Origin: Solobacterium sp.
GTDB taxonomy: Bacteria > Bacillota_I > Bacilli_A > Erysipelotrichales > Erysipelotrichaceae
Assembly (NCBI GenBank): GCA_017514645.1
Contig: JAFWJP010000252.1
Span: 1-11,593, forward strand
Length of the DNA stretch: 11,593 nt
Direction of reading: 5' to 3'
Below are positions 5,537 to 11,593 of the stretch, piece after piece. The translations under genes were made by a program, and so were the position numbers. Under the pieces are notes generated by a model that was not told the DNA's origin, searched no databases, and saw nothing but the letters and a program-made list of their open reading frames with translations. Position 1 is the first letter of the stretch. Each line of letters starts with the position of its first letter.

Positions 5537-7003
5537 TTATTCCTTCGTCATCTCCACGAGCATATCCTTGATGAAGTCATATACCCTGCCGAAGGAAGAA
5601 ATGCTCATCCACTCGGTTACCGTATGCTCATCACCGTGATCACAGCCCAGTGTTACGATATCCAGCCCCGGAATCTTCTCACTGAAGACACCCAGTTCCA
5701 GACCACCATGACCGGCCATTTCCTTCATACGCTCACCGTTGTGACGCTCCGCATACATCCGCTGCGTCATCTCACGCAGCTTGGAATCCTTCATATACGG
5801 CCACGCAGACAGCCATGCCCCGTATTCCACATCCGTCATACCACACAGCTTCGCAATGGAAACCATATTGTCGATATAGTCATCCGAACATGTCCGGGAA
5901 GAACTTCTCAGCATGGTATTGACCGTTACTTTATCCTCAAGTGTCTTGACCACACCCATGTTGGTGGATGTCACCGGCAGACCCTCGATCTCCTTGCTCA
6001 TCATACGTACACCGTTCGGCATGTTGTAGATGGTATCAACGACGGTCTTCGTCGCACTGGCGCTCATCATCTGCTTTGCTTCGGAATCCTCTACTATCAC
6101 AACAAGTCCCGGATCACTGGCATGCAGTTCTGCTTTGATATCATCTGTCACATCCAGTACGATCTGTCTGACAACATCCTCATCAACAGCTTCGATCGCG
6201 ATCCAGGCATCTGCTTCCCGAGGTATGGCATTGAACATCAGACCGCCCGTGATCTTGCAGATACGGAAATAGACTTCCTTCTCAACACTGTGCAGGATCC
6301 GTCCCATGATCTTGTTGGCATTGCCGAGTTCATCCGTGATCCTCATAGCAGAATGTCCGCCCTGCAGTCCCCTGACCGCAATGTGGAGCACGCCGGCACC
6401 TTCCGTCGGCACGAACTCCGTCGGACAGGAAACCGTGACTTCCTGCGCACCGGCACTGGTTGTCCAGATCGTATCCTCCGGACCAGCATCCAGACCGATC
6501 AGTCTGCGGGCAGTGATATCAAACGGGTCAAAGTCCATGGCACCCCAGAAACCGACTTCCTCGCCGGTCGTGAACAGGAATTCCAGCGGCGGATGCGGGA
6601 ATGCATCGGAATCGCTGTCCATCAGTGCCAGCATGTACGCGACACCCTTGCCGTCATCCGCACCGAGCGTCGTACCCTTCGCTGTCAGGATATCCCCGTC
6701 CAGCTGAAGAACCAGACCGTCCTTGGTAAAATCGTGCTCTGTATCTCCGTTCTTTTCGCAGACCATGTCCAGATGGGCCTGGAACAGAACTGCAGGCAGT
6801 CCCTCACATCCGGCAGAAGCAGGCTTTTTCACCACTACGTTGTTCCTGGCATCGACCCGGTGATACAGACCCAGTGCCTTTGCCCGGCTTGCCACAAACT
6901 GGGCAACCGCAGCTTCGTTGTAGGATCCGCGCGGGATGGCGGAAATATCTTCAAAGTACTTCAGAGCGAGTTTCGGTTCATAATCTTTCAGAATATAGAC
7001 CAT
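5537..7003 (-). CDS. pepD: Aminoacyl-histidine dipeptidase / cytosol non-specific dipeptidase (M20C)
   Basis: A zinc dipeptidase that hydrolyses Xaa-His and other unblocked dipeptides in the cytoplasm, recycling amino acids. The 488-residue product matches the usual PepD length of about 485. Metal and catalytic residues are in place: His77 and Asp79 in QAHLDM, Asp116 in GTTLGADDGKG, Glu148-Glu149 in TTGEEVG, Asp172 in GLDAGPED, and a C-terminal His near 456-460 (CDHGDEHTVTE). GHGGLELG at 431-438 matches the conserved H-x-x-LE region. The ATG at 7003 is chosen over an in-frame ATG 27 codons upstream because the upstream residues are unlike the family, AAGGA lies 10 nt before it, and the promoter at 7032-7060 would start transcription downstream of the longer start. 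It is a single-gene unit ending at the convergent terminator. Confidence 0.95.
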   Translation of the reverse strand: MVYILKDYEPKLALKYFEDISAIPRGSYNEAAVAQFVASRAKALGLYHRVDARNNVVVKKPASAGCEGLPAVLFQAHLDMVCEKNGDTEHDFTKDGLVLQLDGDILTAKGTTLGADDGKGVAYMLALMDSDSDAFPHPPLEFLFTTGEEVGFWGAMDFDPFDITARRLIGLDAGPEDTIWTTSAGAQEVTVSCPTEFVPTEGAGVLHIAVRGLQGGHSAMRITDELGNANKIMGRILHSVEKEVYFRICKITGGLMFNAIPREADAWIAIEAVDEDVVRQIVLDVTDDIKAELHASDPGLVVIVEDSEAKQMMSASATKTVVDTIYNMPNGVRMMSKEIEGLPVTSTNMGVVKTLEDKVTVNTMLRSSSRTCSDDYIDNMVSIAKLCGMTDVEYGAWLSAWPYMKDSKLREMTQRMYAERHNGERMKEMAGHGGLELGVFSEKIPGLDIVTLGCDHGDEHTVTEWMSISSFGRVYDFIKDMLVEMTKE

Positions 7004-7031
7004 ATATGTATGTTCCTTTCGTGCTGGATAT

Positions 7032-7060
7032 ATTGTACTTTGACTGCACAGAAATGACAA
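7032..7060 (-). promoter_or_regulatory. Near-consensus promoter of pepD
   Basis: On the minus strand TTGTCA (7060-7055), a 17-nt spacer and TACAAT (7037-7032) differ from the sigma-A consensus by one base in each box. The start codon lies about 28 nt downstream of the -10 box. Confidence 0.8.
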
Positions 7061-7136
7061 TTTCAGGATGGTGTTCCGCAGCAATAGCAGAACATGGTTT
7101 TACTATGCTGAGCAAGAAAGTTTTATAACCGGACAG

Positions 7137-7165
7137 AAAAACCGGGAGGCTGATCCCCTCCCGGT
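7137..7165 (-). terminator. Rho-independent terminator of the Fe-ADH gene
   Basis: A 9-bp perfect stem, ACCGGGAGG/CCTCCCGGT (7141-7149/7157-7165), has a 7-nt loop and five T residues following on the minus strand. It starts 7 nt past the stop codon at 7172. Confidence 0.88.
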
Positions 7166-7171
7166 ATGTGA

Positions 7172-8341
7172 TTACAGGCAATCTGTGTAGATAGCTTCTA
7201 CATCGTCCGCTGTCAGCGGTACAAATGCCCGGGTCAGCCGCCCGCCGACATTCGCATGTTCCGCCATTGCCCGGAAATGTTCCGTGCCGATTCCCAGTTC
7301 ACCGAGCGTCATGGGGATTCCGTTCTCCTTGAAGAACTGTTCCAGCGCATCGATTCCCTTGAGGGCCAGTTCGTGTTCATCTTTACCGTCCAGACCCCAT
7401 ACATTTCTGGCAAAGCGTACGAACCGCCATTCACAGGACGGATCCTTCTTCAGAATATACCGCATCCACCTCGGTGTCAGGATCGCCAGACCCACGCCGT
7501 GGGTAATATCATAGTACGCTGACAGTTCATGTTCCATGGCATGGCAGGGCCAGCCGGTATACTTCTTGCCGTATTCCGGAATACCGGAGCAGGCAACGCT
7601 TTCTGCATGCATGAGATTTGCCCTTGCAGAATAATTGTCCGGCTCCCGGAGAGCGATCGGCAGATTGCGGATCACACTCTTCAGGATCGTTTCCGCAATT
7701 CCGTCCGCCATTTCACTGTCCGGTGTTTCCGAGAAATACCCTTCCATGATATGGCTCATGATATCGGCAGAACCGGCTGCAGTCTGATACTTCGATACCG
7801 TGAACGTATAGGTCGGATCCAGGATCGATACGCTGGGGTACGTATAGGAACCACCCAGTTTTTCGTTGGTCTTCATGTTGGAGATGACTGCACCGCCATC
7901 AAAGTCGGATCCCGTCGCACTGAGTGTCAGGATGTCCACCAGGGGGAGGGATTTCTTGTAACCCCGGACATTCTTGACCATGTGCCAGAGATCATCCCCT
8001 TCGTAGTAGAATCCGGAGCAGATGGCCTTGGAGCAGTCGATCGTACTGCCGCCGCCTACCGCAAGCACAACATCGATATTGTGTTCTTTGCACAGTGCAA
8101 CACCCTTCTCCACGGATTCGATTCTGGGATTCGGGTCAATCCCGCTGAGTTCCGTAACGTTGTAGCCGCCATCGTTCAGGATCTTCATAACTTCGTCGTA
8201 AAGACCTGTCTTCTTGATGGAACCACCACCGTAGGTGAGCAGTACGTTCCTGCCGAATGGTTTCAGTGCTTCATCCAGATGCGCAATCGCACCTTTGCCG
8301 AAAAACACCTTTGTCGGAATGTTGTGTACATAATTCTCCAT
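7172..8341 (-). CDS. Iron-containing alcohol dehydrogenase, YqhD/butanol-dehydrogenase-like
   Basis: A cytosolic group III alcohol dehydrogenase, expected to reduce aldehydes to alcohols with NAD(P)H and so serve fermentation or aldehyde detoxification. The metal ligands match the YqhD pattern almost position for position: Asp193 and His197 in SADIMSHIMEGYF, His267 in GWPCHAMEHE, and His281 in DITHGVG. The nucleotide-binding GGGS motifs are at 38-41 (GGGSIKKTG) and 97-100 (VGGGSTIDCSKA); the first is typical of NADPH-using YqhD/BDH enzymes. Length (389 aa) matches the family. The ATG at 8341 is chosen over one 19 codons upstream because it has AAGGAAG 8 nt before it and family-like residues start there. 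It has its own upstream TATAAT and a terminator on each side, so it is probably a single-gene unit. The physiological substrate is unknown. Confidence 0.93.
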   Translation of the reverse strand: MENYVHNIPTKVFFGKGAIAHLDEALKPFGRNVLLTYGGGSIKKTGLYDEVMKILNDGGYNVTELSGIDPNPRIESVEKGVALCKEHNIDVVLAVGGGSTIDCSKAICSGFYYEGDDLWHMVKNVRGYKKSLPLVDILTLSATGSDFDGGAVISNMKTNEKLGGSYTYPSVSILDPTYTFTVSKYQTAAGSADIMSHIMEGYFSETPDSEMADGIAETILKSVIRNLPIALREPDNYSARANLMHAESVACSGIPEYGKKYTGWPCHAMEHELSAYYDITHGVGLAILTPRWMRYILKKDPSCEWRFVRFARNVWGLDGKDEHELALKGIDALEQFFKENGIPMTLGELGIGTEHFRAMAEHANVGGRLTRAFVPLTADDVEAIYTDCL

Positions 8342-8412
8342 ACCGTTTTCTTCCTTTTCTCCTGTTTCTGCTCTGTGTATGATGCTGGATGGTATCACTG
8401 CGGGTCAGATTC

Positions 8413-8441
8413 ATTATACTGAATTGCTGTATGCAGAACAC
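8413..8441 (-). promoter_or_regulatory. Putative promoter of the Fe-ADH gene
   Basis: A perfect TATAAT reads on the minus strand at 8418-8413, about 71 nt before the start codon. The -35 position (GTGTTC at a 17-nt spacer) is poor, so activator help or a different spacing is possible. It lies between the SDR terminator and the Fe-ADH start. Confidence 0.5.
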
Positions 8442-8471
8442 TGCAGTACCGATGGAACTCCCGTGGTATGA

Positions 8472-8499
8472 AAACCAGGTCTTTTGCCTGACCTGGTTT
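8472..8499 (-). terminator. Terminator of the SDR gene
   Basis: A 10-bp perfect stem (8472-8481/8490-8499) with an 8-nt loop lies 22 nt past the SDR stop. The T-run on the minus strand is short (TTTTC), so termination may be partial and some transcripts may continue into the Fe-ADH gene. Confidence 0.7.
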
Positions 8500-8521
8500 G
8501 CAAGATGGTTGAATACTCCGG

Positions 8522-9298
8522 CTACATGCAGGTATAGCCGCCGTCGACAGGCAGAGCGATTCCTGTAACATAGGAGGAATTCGGGGAAGCGAGGAATACG
8601 ATCGCCGTATCCAGTTCGCCCTCGTTGCCGTAACGCTCCATCGGAATCATCGTCTTGGCGTTCTGCTGGAAGAAATCGGAATCCAGTGTTTCCTTCGTCA
8701 GCGGTGTGTAGAAATAACCCGGGCAGATCGAGTTGACTGTAATTCCGTAGGTTCCCCATTCAGCTGCCAGCGCTCTTGTCAGGTTGACAACGCCGCCCTT
8801 GGCTGCGTGATACGGTGCAGAACCAGCGATCTTGTTGCCGACGAGACCGTACATGGACGCAATGTTGATGATCCTTCCGTAGTGTGCAGGAATCATTGCC
8901 TGATTGGCGACTGCACGGGCAAACTTGAAGGTACCGAACAGGTCGACGTCGAACTCTCTCTGGAACTGTTCGTCTGTAATATTCTCCGCGTGGGCAACGG
9001 CACCGGTGCCGGCATTGTTGACCAGGATGTCAACACGGCCGTAGCGCTCAACGACCTTTCTGACTGTTTCTTCTACTTCTTCCGTATTTGTGATATCGCA
9101 CTTGATCGGCATGGTCTCTACACCGTGCTGTTCTTCGATCTCCCGGCATACTTCCTGCAGCTTGTCAAATCTGCGGGCAATTGCGACGATTGTGCATCCC
9201 TGGTTGGCAAGGGCGTGGGCCATCTGTACACCCAGACCTGTGGAACATCCGGTAACAATTGCTACATTACCTGAAATCTCAAAGATTCTCTTAAACAT
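8522..9298 (-). CDS. Short-chain dehydrogenase/reductase (SDR), gluconate-5-dehydrogenase-like
   Basis: A classical SDR of 258 residues that oxidises or reduces a hydroxyl/keto group with NAD(P)H in the cytoplasm. The Rossmann motif TGCSTGLG is at 16-23, NNAG at 94-97, and the catalytic residues are Ser148, Tyr163 and Lys167 (YHAAK); the ICPGYFYTPL loop is at 191-200. Arg42-Arg43 at the end of the second strand, with no acidic residue there, favours NADP(H). The overall pattern resembles gluconate 5-dehydrogenase and 3-oxoacyl-reductase-like SDRs; the substrate cannot be decided from sequence alone. The start has GGGAGGAG ending about 5 nt upstream of the ATG. It lies downstream of the DMT gene on the same strand, with a 141-nt gap holding its own -10 box and an AT-rich dyad, and is followed by a terminator. 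Confidence 0.93.
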   Translation of the reverse strand: MFKRIFEISGNVAIVTGCSTGLGVQMAHALANQGCTIVAIARRFDKLQEVCREIEEQHGVETMPIKCDITNTEEVEETVRKVVERYGRVDILVNNAGTGAVAHAENITDEQFQREFDVDLFGTFKFARAVANQAMIPAHYGRIINIASMYGLVGNKIAGSAPYHAAKGGVVNLTRALAAEWGTYGITVNSICPGYFYTPLTKETLDSDFFQQNAKTMIPMERYGNEGELDTAIVFLASPNSSYVTGIALPVDGGYTCM

Positions 9299-9363
9299 TC
9301 TGTCTCCTCCCGATTCTATTGAATATGAATGCTTTCCTTGCCACCACTATATCATTACCGTGA

Positions 9364-9369
9364 ATTATA
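9364..9369 (-). promoter_or_regulatory. Putative -10 box of the SDR gene
   Basis: TATAAT reads on the minus strand about 65 nt before the SDR start codon. No good -35 hexamer is found 16-18 nt upstream (TGATAC at 17), and that position lies within the AT-rich dyad at 9374-9406, so expression probably depends on a regulator. Confidence 0.5.
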
Positions 9370-9373
9370 AGAT

Positions 9374-9406
9374 AATACATATATTGGTATCATTAATATA
9401 TGTATT
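9374..9406. promoter_or_regulatory. Perfect 12-bp AT-rich inverted repeat, likely operator of the SDR gene
   Basis: AATACATATATT (9374-9385) and its exact reverse complement AATATATGTATT (9395-9406) are separated by 9 bp. The dyad centre is roughly at -33 from the start site expected for the TATAAT at 9364-9369, which fits a repressor or an activator covering the -35 region. A related CAATATATATG half-like sequence follows at 9408-9418. No T-run suggests a terminator on the minus strand, though the hairpin could also trim or stop the upstream DMT transcript. Confidence 0.6.
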
Positions 9407-9439
9407 TCAATATATATGGTTATCTGAGTTACGGCCGAA

Positions 9440-10315
9440 TCATCCGCTTTGTGTTTCTTTATCGTCCAGCACGACAACGATCCCGCTGATGACGATGAAC
9501 AGACATCCGATCAGCCCTTTCCCGGAGATGACTTCGTGATAGACGATCATACCTGCCAGCAGACTTACAACCGGTTCCAGCATATTCAGCACGGATGCAG
9601 AAGAAGCGCCGAGGGTACGGATCCCGTATGTCAGGGAAAACATCGGCAGAAGCGTACATACTACGGCGATGATGACAATGAACAGGAAAGAGGCACTGTT
9701 CGGGATCGTCCGGATCTTTCCGGCCACGATCTGTGCCAGTCCATAGAATACCGCATTGATCAGACCGATATAGAATACCACCGTCACATTGTCCGTCTGC
9801 GCAAAGAAACCCTTGTTGTTGGCTACGACATAGTATGCATAGGTAATGCCGGACAGCAAGGCATACAGGACACCCATTCCGTTCATGCCCGACAGATCGG
9901 TCATCAGGATCAGACCGGTCACAGCGCAGATGATGGCGGCTGCTTTCAGCACCGTCGCCTTCTCCCGGTAAATCAGAATCATGGCAAGTGTAACAAACAC
10001 CGGATTGGAGAAATGGAACATCATTGCCAGACCGACCGGGATCCGGGCATAAGCCATCGTCAGCAGAGAAGTCGTCATTCCGTAGCCAAGTACAGCCGCA
10101 AATACCAGCTCAGCGAACTGTCTTCCCGATATACGGACCGGCCTGCGTGTCATGATCAGGACTGCCAACGCCGCAATCGCCATGAACAGAAACTGGTAGA
10201 ATACCACAGCGTCCTCTGTTGTCCCCTGCAGCAGCGCTGCTTTGGTAAAGACCGGCAGAAGTCCGTACAGGACACTGGCCGCAATGACCGCAAATACACC
10301 CTTCGCTCTACTCAT
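9440..10315 (-). CDS. EamA/DMT-superfamily transporter (10 predicted TM segments)
   Basis: An inner-membrane carrier of the drug/metabolite transporter superfamily; these export or import amino acids, nucleotide sugars or other small metabolites. The 291-residue protein is nearly all hydrophobic segments and shows the internal duplication of two EamA domains: RIPVGLAMMFHFSNP...YREKA (91-120) and RTLGASSASVLNMLEP...YHEV (233-262). The ATG at 10315 is preferred over one four codons upstream, because GAGG lies 6 nt before it and no ribosome binding site precedes the longer form. This start overlaps the end of citXG by 8 nt (ATGAGTAG), so the two are translationally coupled. Substrate unknown; a role linked to citrate or its fermentation products is only an inference from context. 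Confidence 0.9.
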   Translation of the reverse strand: MSRAKGVFAVIAASVLYGLLPVFTKAALLQGTTEDAVVFYQFLFMAIAALAVLIMTRRPVRISGRQFAELVFAAVLGYGMTTSLLTMAYARIPVGLAMMFHFSNPVFVTLAMILIYREKATVLKAAAIICAVTGLILMTDLSGMNGMGVLYALLSGITYAYYVVANNKGFFAQTDNVTVVFYIGLINAVFYGLAQIVAGKIRTIPNSASFLFIVIIAVVCTLLPMFSLTYGIRTLGASSASVLNMLEPVVSLLAGMIVYHEVISGKGLIGCLFIVISGIVVVLDDKETQSG

Positions 10316-11593
10316 ATCCGTCCTCATCCAGCCGGTTCAGCAGATATGTAACAGCCAGCAGGTCGGCACTGCCGCCCGGAGACAGATGATCCTTGATATA
10401 CGCATCATCGATCCGCTGTATTTCCGGTATGGTGATCCTGCCGGAACTCAGTTTCTCCCGCATCTCTGCCGCTGCTTTACACGCTTTCTCTATACCGCCG
10501 CGGCGGATCATGTTCGTGTCTTCCGTATGGGCGATCAACGCCAGAAGCGACCGGCATCCGGCATATTCCGGATCAGCTGTTTCCCGGTACTGCATCCGAT
10601 ATACCGGCAGTGCATAGTTCCGCACCGATGCATACCCGCTCATCGCTTCACCGCGCGCACCTTTCATACCATAACGAAGATACAGCTCTTCTCCTGCAGC
10701 AGCCGGTTCTTTTTCAGACAAGGACGCAAAGTGTTCCTCAAGTCCCGGACTGCAGACCGCCCGGACTGTTTCACACAGTTCATCGATATCATATTTCAGT
10801 ACGCCCCGGTACAGATAACCCGCAGCACCGCAGATCAGCCCCATATGGAACACTGCACCCTTGTGGGTATTGACTCCTCCGGTGGTCTCAAACATGGTCT
10901 TCTCGGCCTTCTTTCCGGCTTCCTGCAGCACCGGAAACAGTTCCTGTGCCGCACTGCCCTTATGTTCGTACCCGTTCCGGAAACATGTATTGAAAAATGC
11001 CTTCAAAGCTTTGGCGCTCTTTATGAGCAGCGGAAGATCCATATCCGTATGGCTGCCGTTGTTCCGGCGGTCCACCAGTCCCGGCTTCGGCGTCGTTTCC
11101 GCCTCATCGATCAGACACTGAACACAGAGTTCCCCCATCCGTTCCGCATCACCTGCCAGATACTGCAGACAGATCAGCCGCTCCGCAGCCGCCTGCACTT
11201 CCTCTGCAGAATGGATCCGCCGGGATGCACAGTATCTGCCCTGACGCCCGCAGACAATGCAGCTGCGTTCCGTTTCCCGCACCAGTTTGATTCCATCCGC
11301 ACCGATCACATCCATGTCATACAGCCTGCCGGCCATCATTCCTTCTTCAATGGACACACAGATATCCTTAAGCACCTGCGGATCACCGTCAACTGCATAC
11401 AGCGCTTCATCCCCTGTCGCTTCATGGATGACACAGCGTTCTTTTACCGGCAGTTTCTTTTCCTTCAGATCGTTTTCCAGTACAGAGCGCCCGCTTTCAA
11501 AAGCCCTCAGGATCTGAGGGTTTGTCTTGACCGGACCGGCAATGTTCATTGTGAACGATATGACCGGTATCCTGTACATCTCTATCAGTTTCT
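10308..11593 (-). CDS. citXG: Bifunctional CitX-CitG: citrate lyase holo-ACP synthase / triphosphoribosyl-dephospho-CoA synthase, 5' truncated by window edge
   Basis: Makes and attaches the citrate lyase prosthetic group. CitG forms 2'-(5''-triphosphoribosyl)-3'-dephospho-CoA from ATP and dephospho-CoA; CitX transfers it to the acyl-carrier subunit. Counting from the ATG at 11579, the CitX part shows SFTMNIAGPVK (8-18), GRLYDMDV (84-91) and a Cys-rich end (Cys107, 110, 117, then RRIHS). The CitG part starts near 133 with ETTPKPGLVDRRNNGSHTDMD (161-181, split by eye), TGGVNTHKG (233-241), HTEDTNMIRRGG (351-362) and LSPGGSADLLAV (399-410). The frame stays open upstream (KLIE before the Met), and CitX normally has residues there, so the true start is outside the window. 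The domains are joined without a frameshift. CitX-CitG fusions are known in other bacteria. Citrate lyase subunit genes are probably nearby but are not visible. Confidence 0.92.
   Translation of the reverse strand, partial: KLIEMYRIPVISFTMNIAGPVKTNPQILRAFESGRSVLENDLKEKKLPVKERCVIHEATGDEALYAVDGDPQVLKDICVSIEEGMMAGRLYDMDVIGADGIKLVRETERSCIVCGRQGRYCASRRIHSAEEVQAAAERLICLQYLAGDAERMGELCVQCLIDEAETTPKPGLVDRRNNGSHTDMDLPLLIKSAKALKAFFNTCFRNGYEHKGSAAQELFPVLQEAGKKAEKTMFETTGGVNTHKGAVFHMGLICGAAGYLYRGVLKYDIDELCETVRAVCSPGLEEHFASLSEKEPAAAGEELYLRYGMKGARGEAMSGYASVRNYALPVYRMQYRETADPEYAGCRSLLALIAHTEDTNMIRRGGIEKACKAAAEMREKLSSGRITIPEIQRIDDAYIKDHLSPGGSADLLAVTYLLNRLDEDGYE

Noticed and set aside
5624..7057. Long plus-strand open frame of 477 codons opposite pepD
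   Set aside because: It lies fully antisense to a well-supported M20 peptidase, is rich in His, Arg, Thr and Gln as expected from reverse-complement codons, and has no ribosome binding site or family motifs.
7004..7084. Longer pepD start giving 27 extra N-terminal residues
   Set aside because: The extra residues are unlike the family, and the -10 and -35 boxes lie inside them, so the longer start would not be on the mRNA.
8342..8398. Longer Fe-ADH start giving 19 extra residues
   Set aside because: The ribosome binding site AAGGAAG is placed for the ATG at 8341 and family similarity begins there.
7529..8422. Plus-strand open frame of 297 codons opposite the Fe-ADH gene
   Set aside because: It is antisense to a gene with all metal-binding residues in place, and the translated sequence shows no recognisable domain.
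10316..10327. Longer DMT start four codons upstream
   Set aside because: No ribosome binding site precedes it, whereas the start at 10315 has GAGG at 6 nt spacing.
9449..10351. Plus-strand open frame of 300 codons opposite the DMT transporter
   Set aside because: The translation is an improbable run of Gln, His, Asp and Arg, the mirror of hydrophobic codons on the other strand.
1..11593. CRISPR array, tRNA, rRNA, or phage/defence island
   Set aside because: No regularly spaced repeats, cloverleaf-like sequences or defence-gene motifs were seen; the TnpB nuclease belongs to an insertion sequence rather than a CRISPR locus.

Overview
The window looks like a chromosomal accessory stretch from a mid-GC member of the Bacillota, possibly Clostridia or Erysipelotrichia-like. 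The grounds are strong GGAGG-type ribosome binding sites, TATAAT/TTGTCA promoters, hairpin-plus-T terminators, two lipoproteins with Gram-positive-style signal peptides, and a Bacillota-type TnpB. No 16S or other taxonomic marker is present, so this stays an inference.

Layout. Positions 1-906 hold the right part of an IS200/IS605-family element: the 3' two-thirds of tnpB, its omega-RNA scaffold and the right end. Next comes a small basic 70-residue ORF on the minus strand (920-1132). A large minus-strand lipoprotein gene follows (1207-3999), encoding a FecR-like region and a series of YDG/MBG-type repeats. An unrecognised 140-residue minus-strand ORF (4169-4591) is divergent to a plus-strand gene for a small lipoprotein (4798-5478). 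The rest of the window is all minus strand and metabolic: a PepD-type M20 dipeptidase (5537-7003), a YqhD/BDH-like iron-dependent alcohol dehydrogenase (7172-8341), a short-chain dehydrogenase (8522-9298), an EamA/DMT transporter (9440-10315), and a bifunctional CitX-CitG protein (10308 to the right edge, 5' end missing).

Transcription. CitXG and the DMT transporter overlap by 8 nt and are surely co-transcribed, with a promoter outside the window. The SDR gene has a TATAAT preceded by a perfect 12-bp AT-rich inverted repeat, a likely operator, and ends at its own hairpin. The Fe-ADH and PepD genes each have a separate promoter region; the Fe-ADH gene ends at a clear terminator. PepD and the small lipoprotein converge on a shared bidirectional terminator. 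Two identical 20-nt hairpin terminators lie on either side of the large lipoprotein gene.

Functionally, the right half suggests fermentative metabolism: prosthetic-group synthesis for citrate lyase, carbonyl/alcohol redox enzymes, dipeptide hydrolysis and a small-molecule exporter or importer. The left half is surface and mobile DNA. I see no CRISPR array, tRNA, rRNA or phage module. The least ordinary items are the interrupted domain architecture of the large lipoprotein, the AT-rich dyad before the SDR gene, and the way the IS end abuts an orphan ribosome binding site behind the 70-residue gene.
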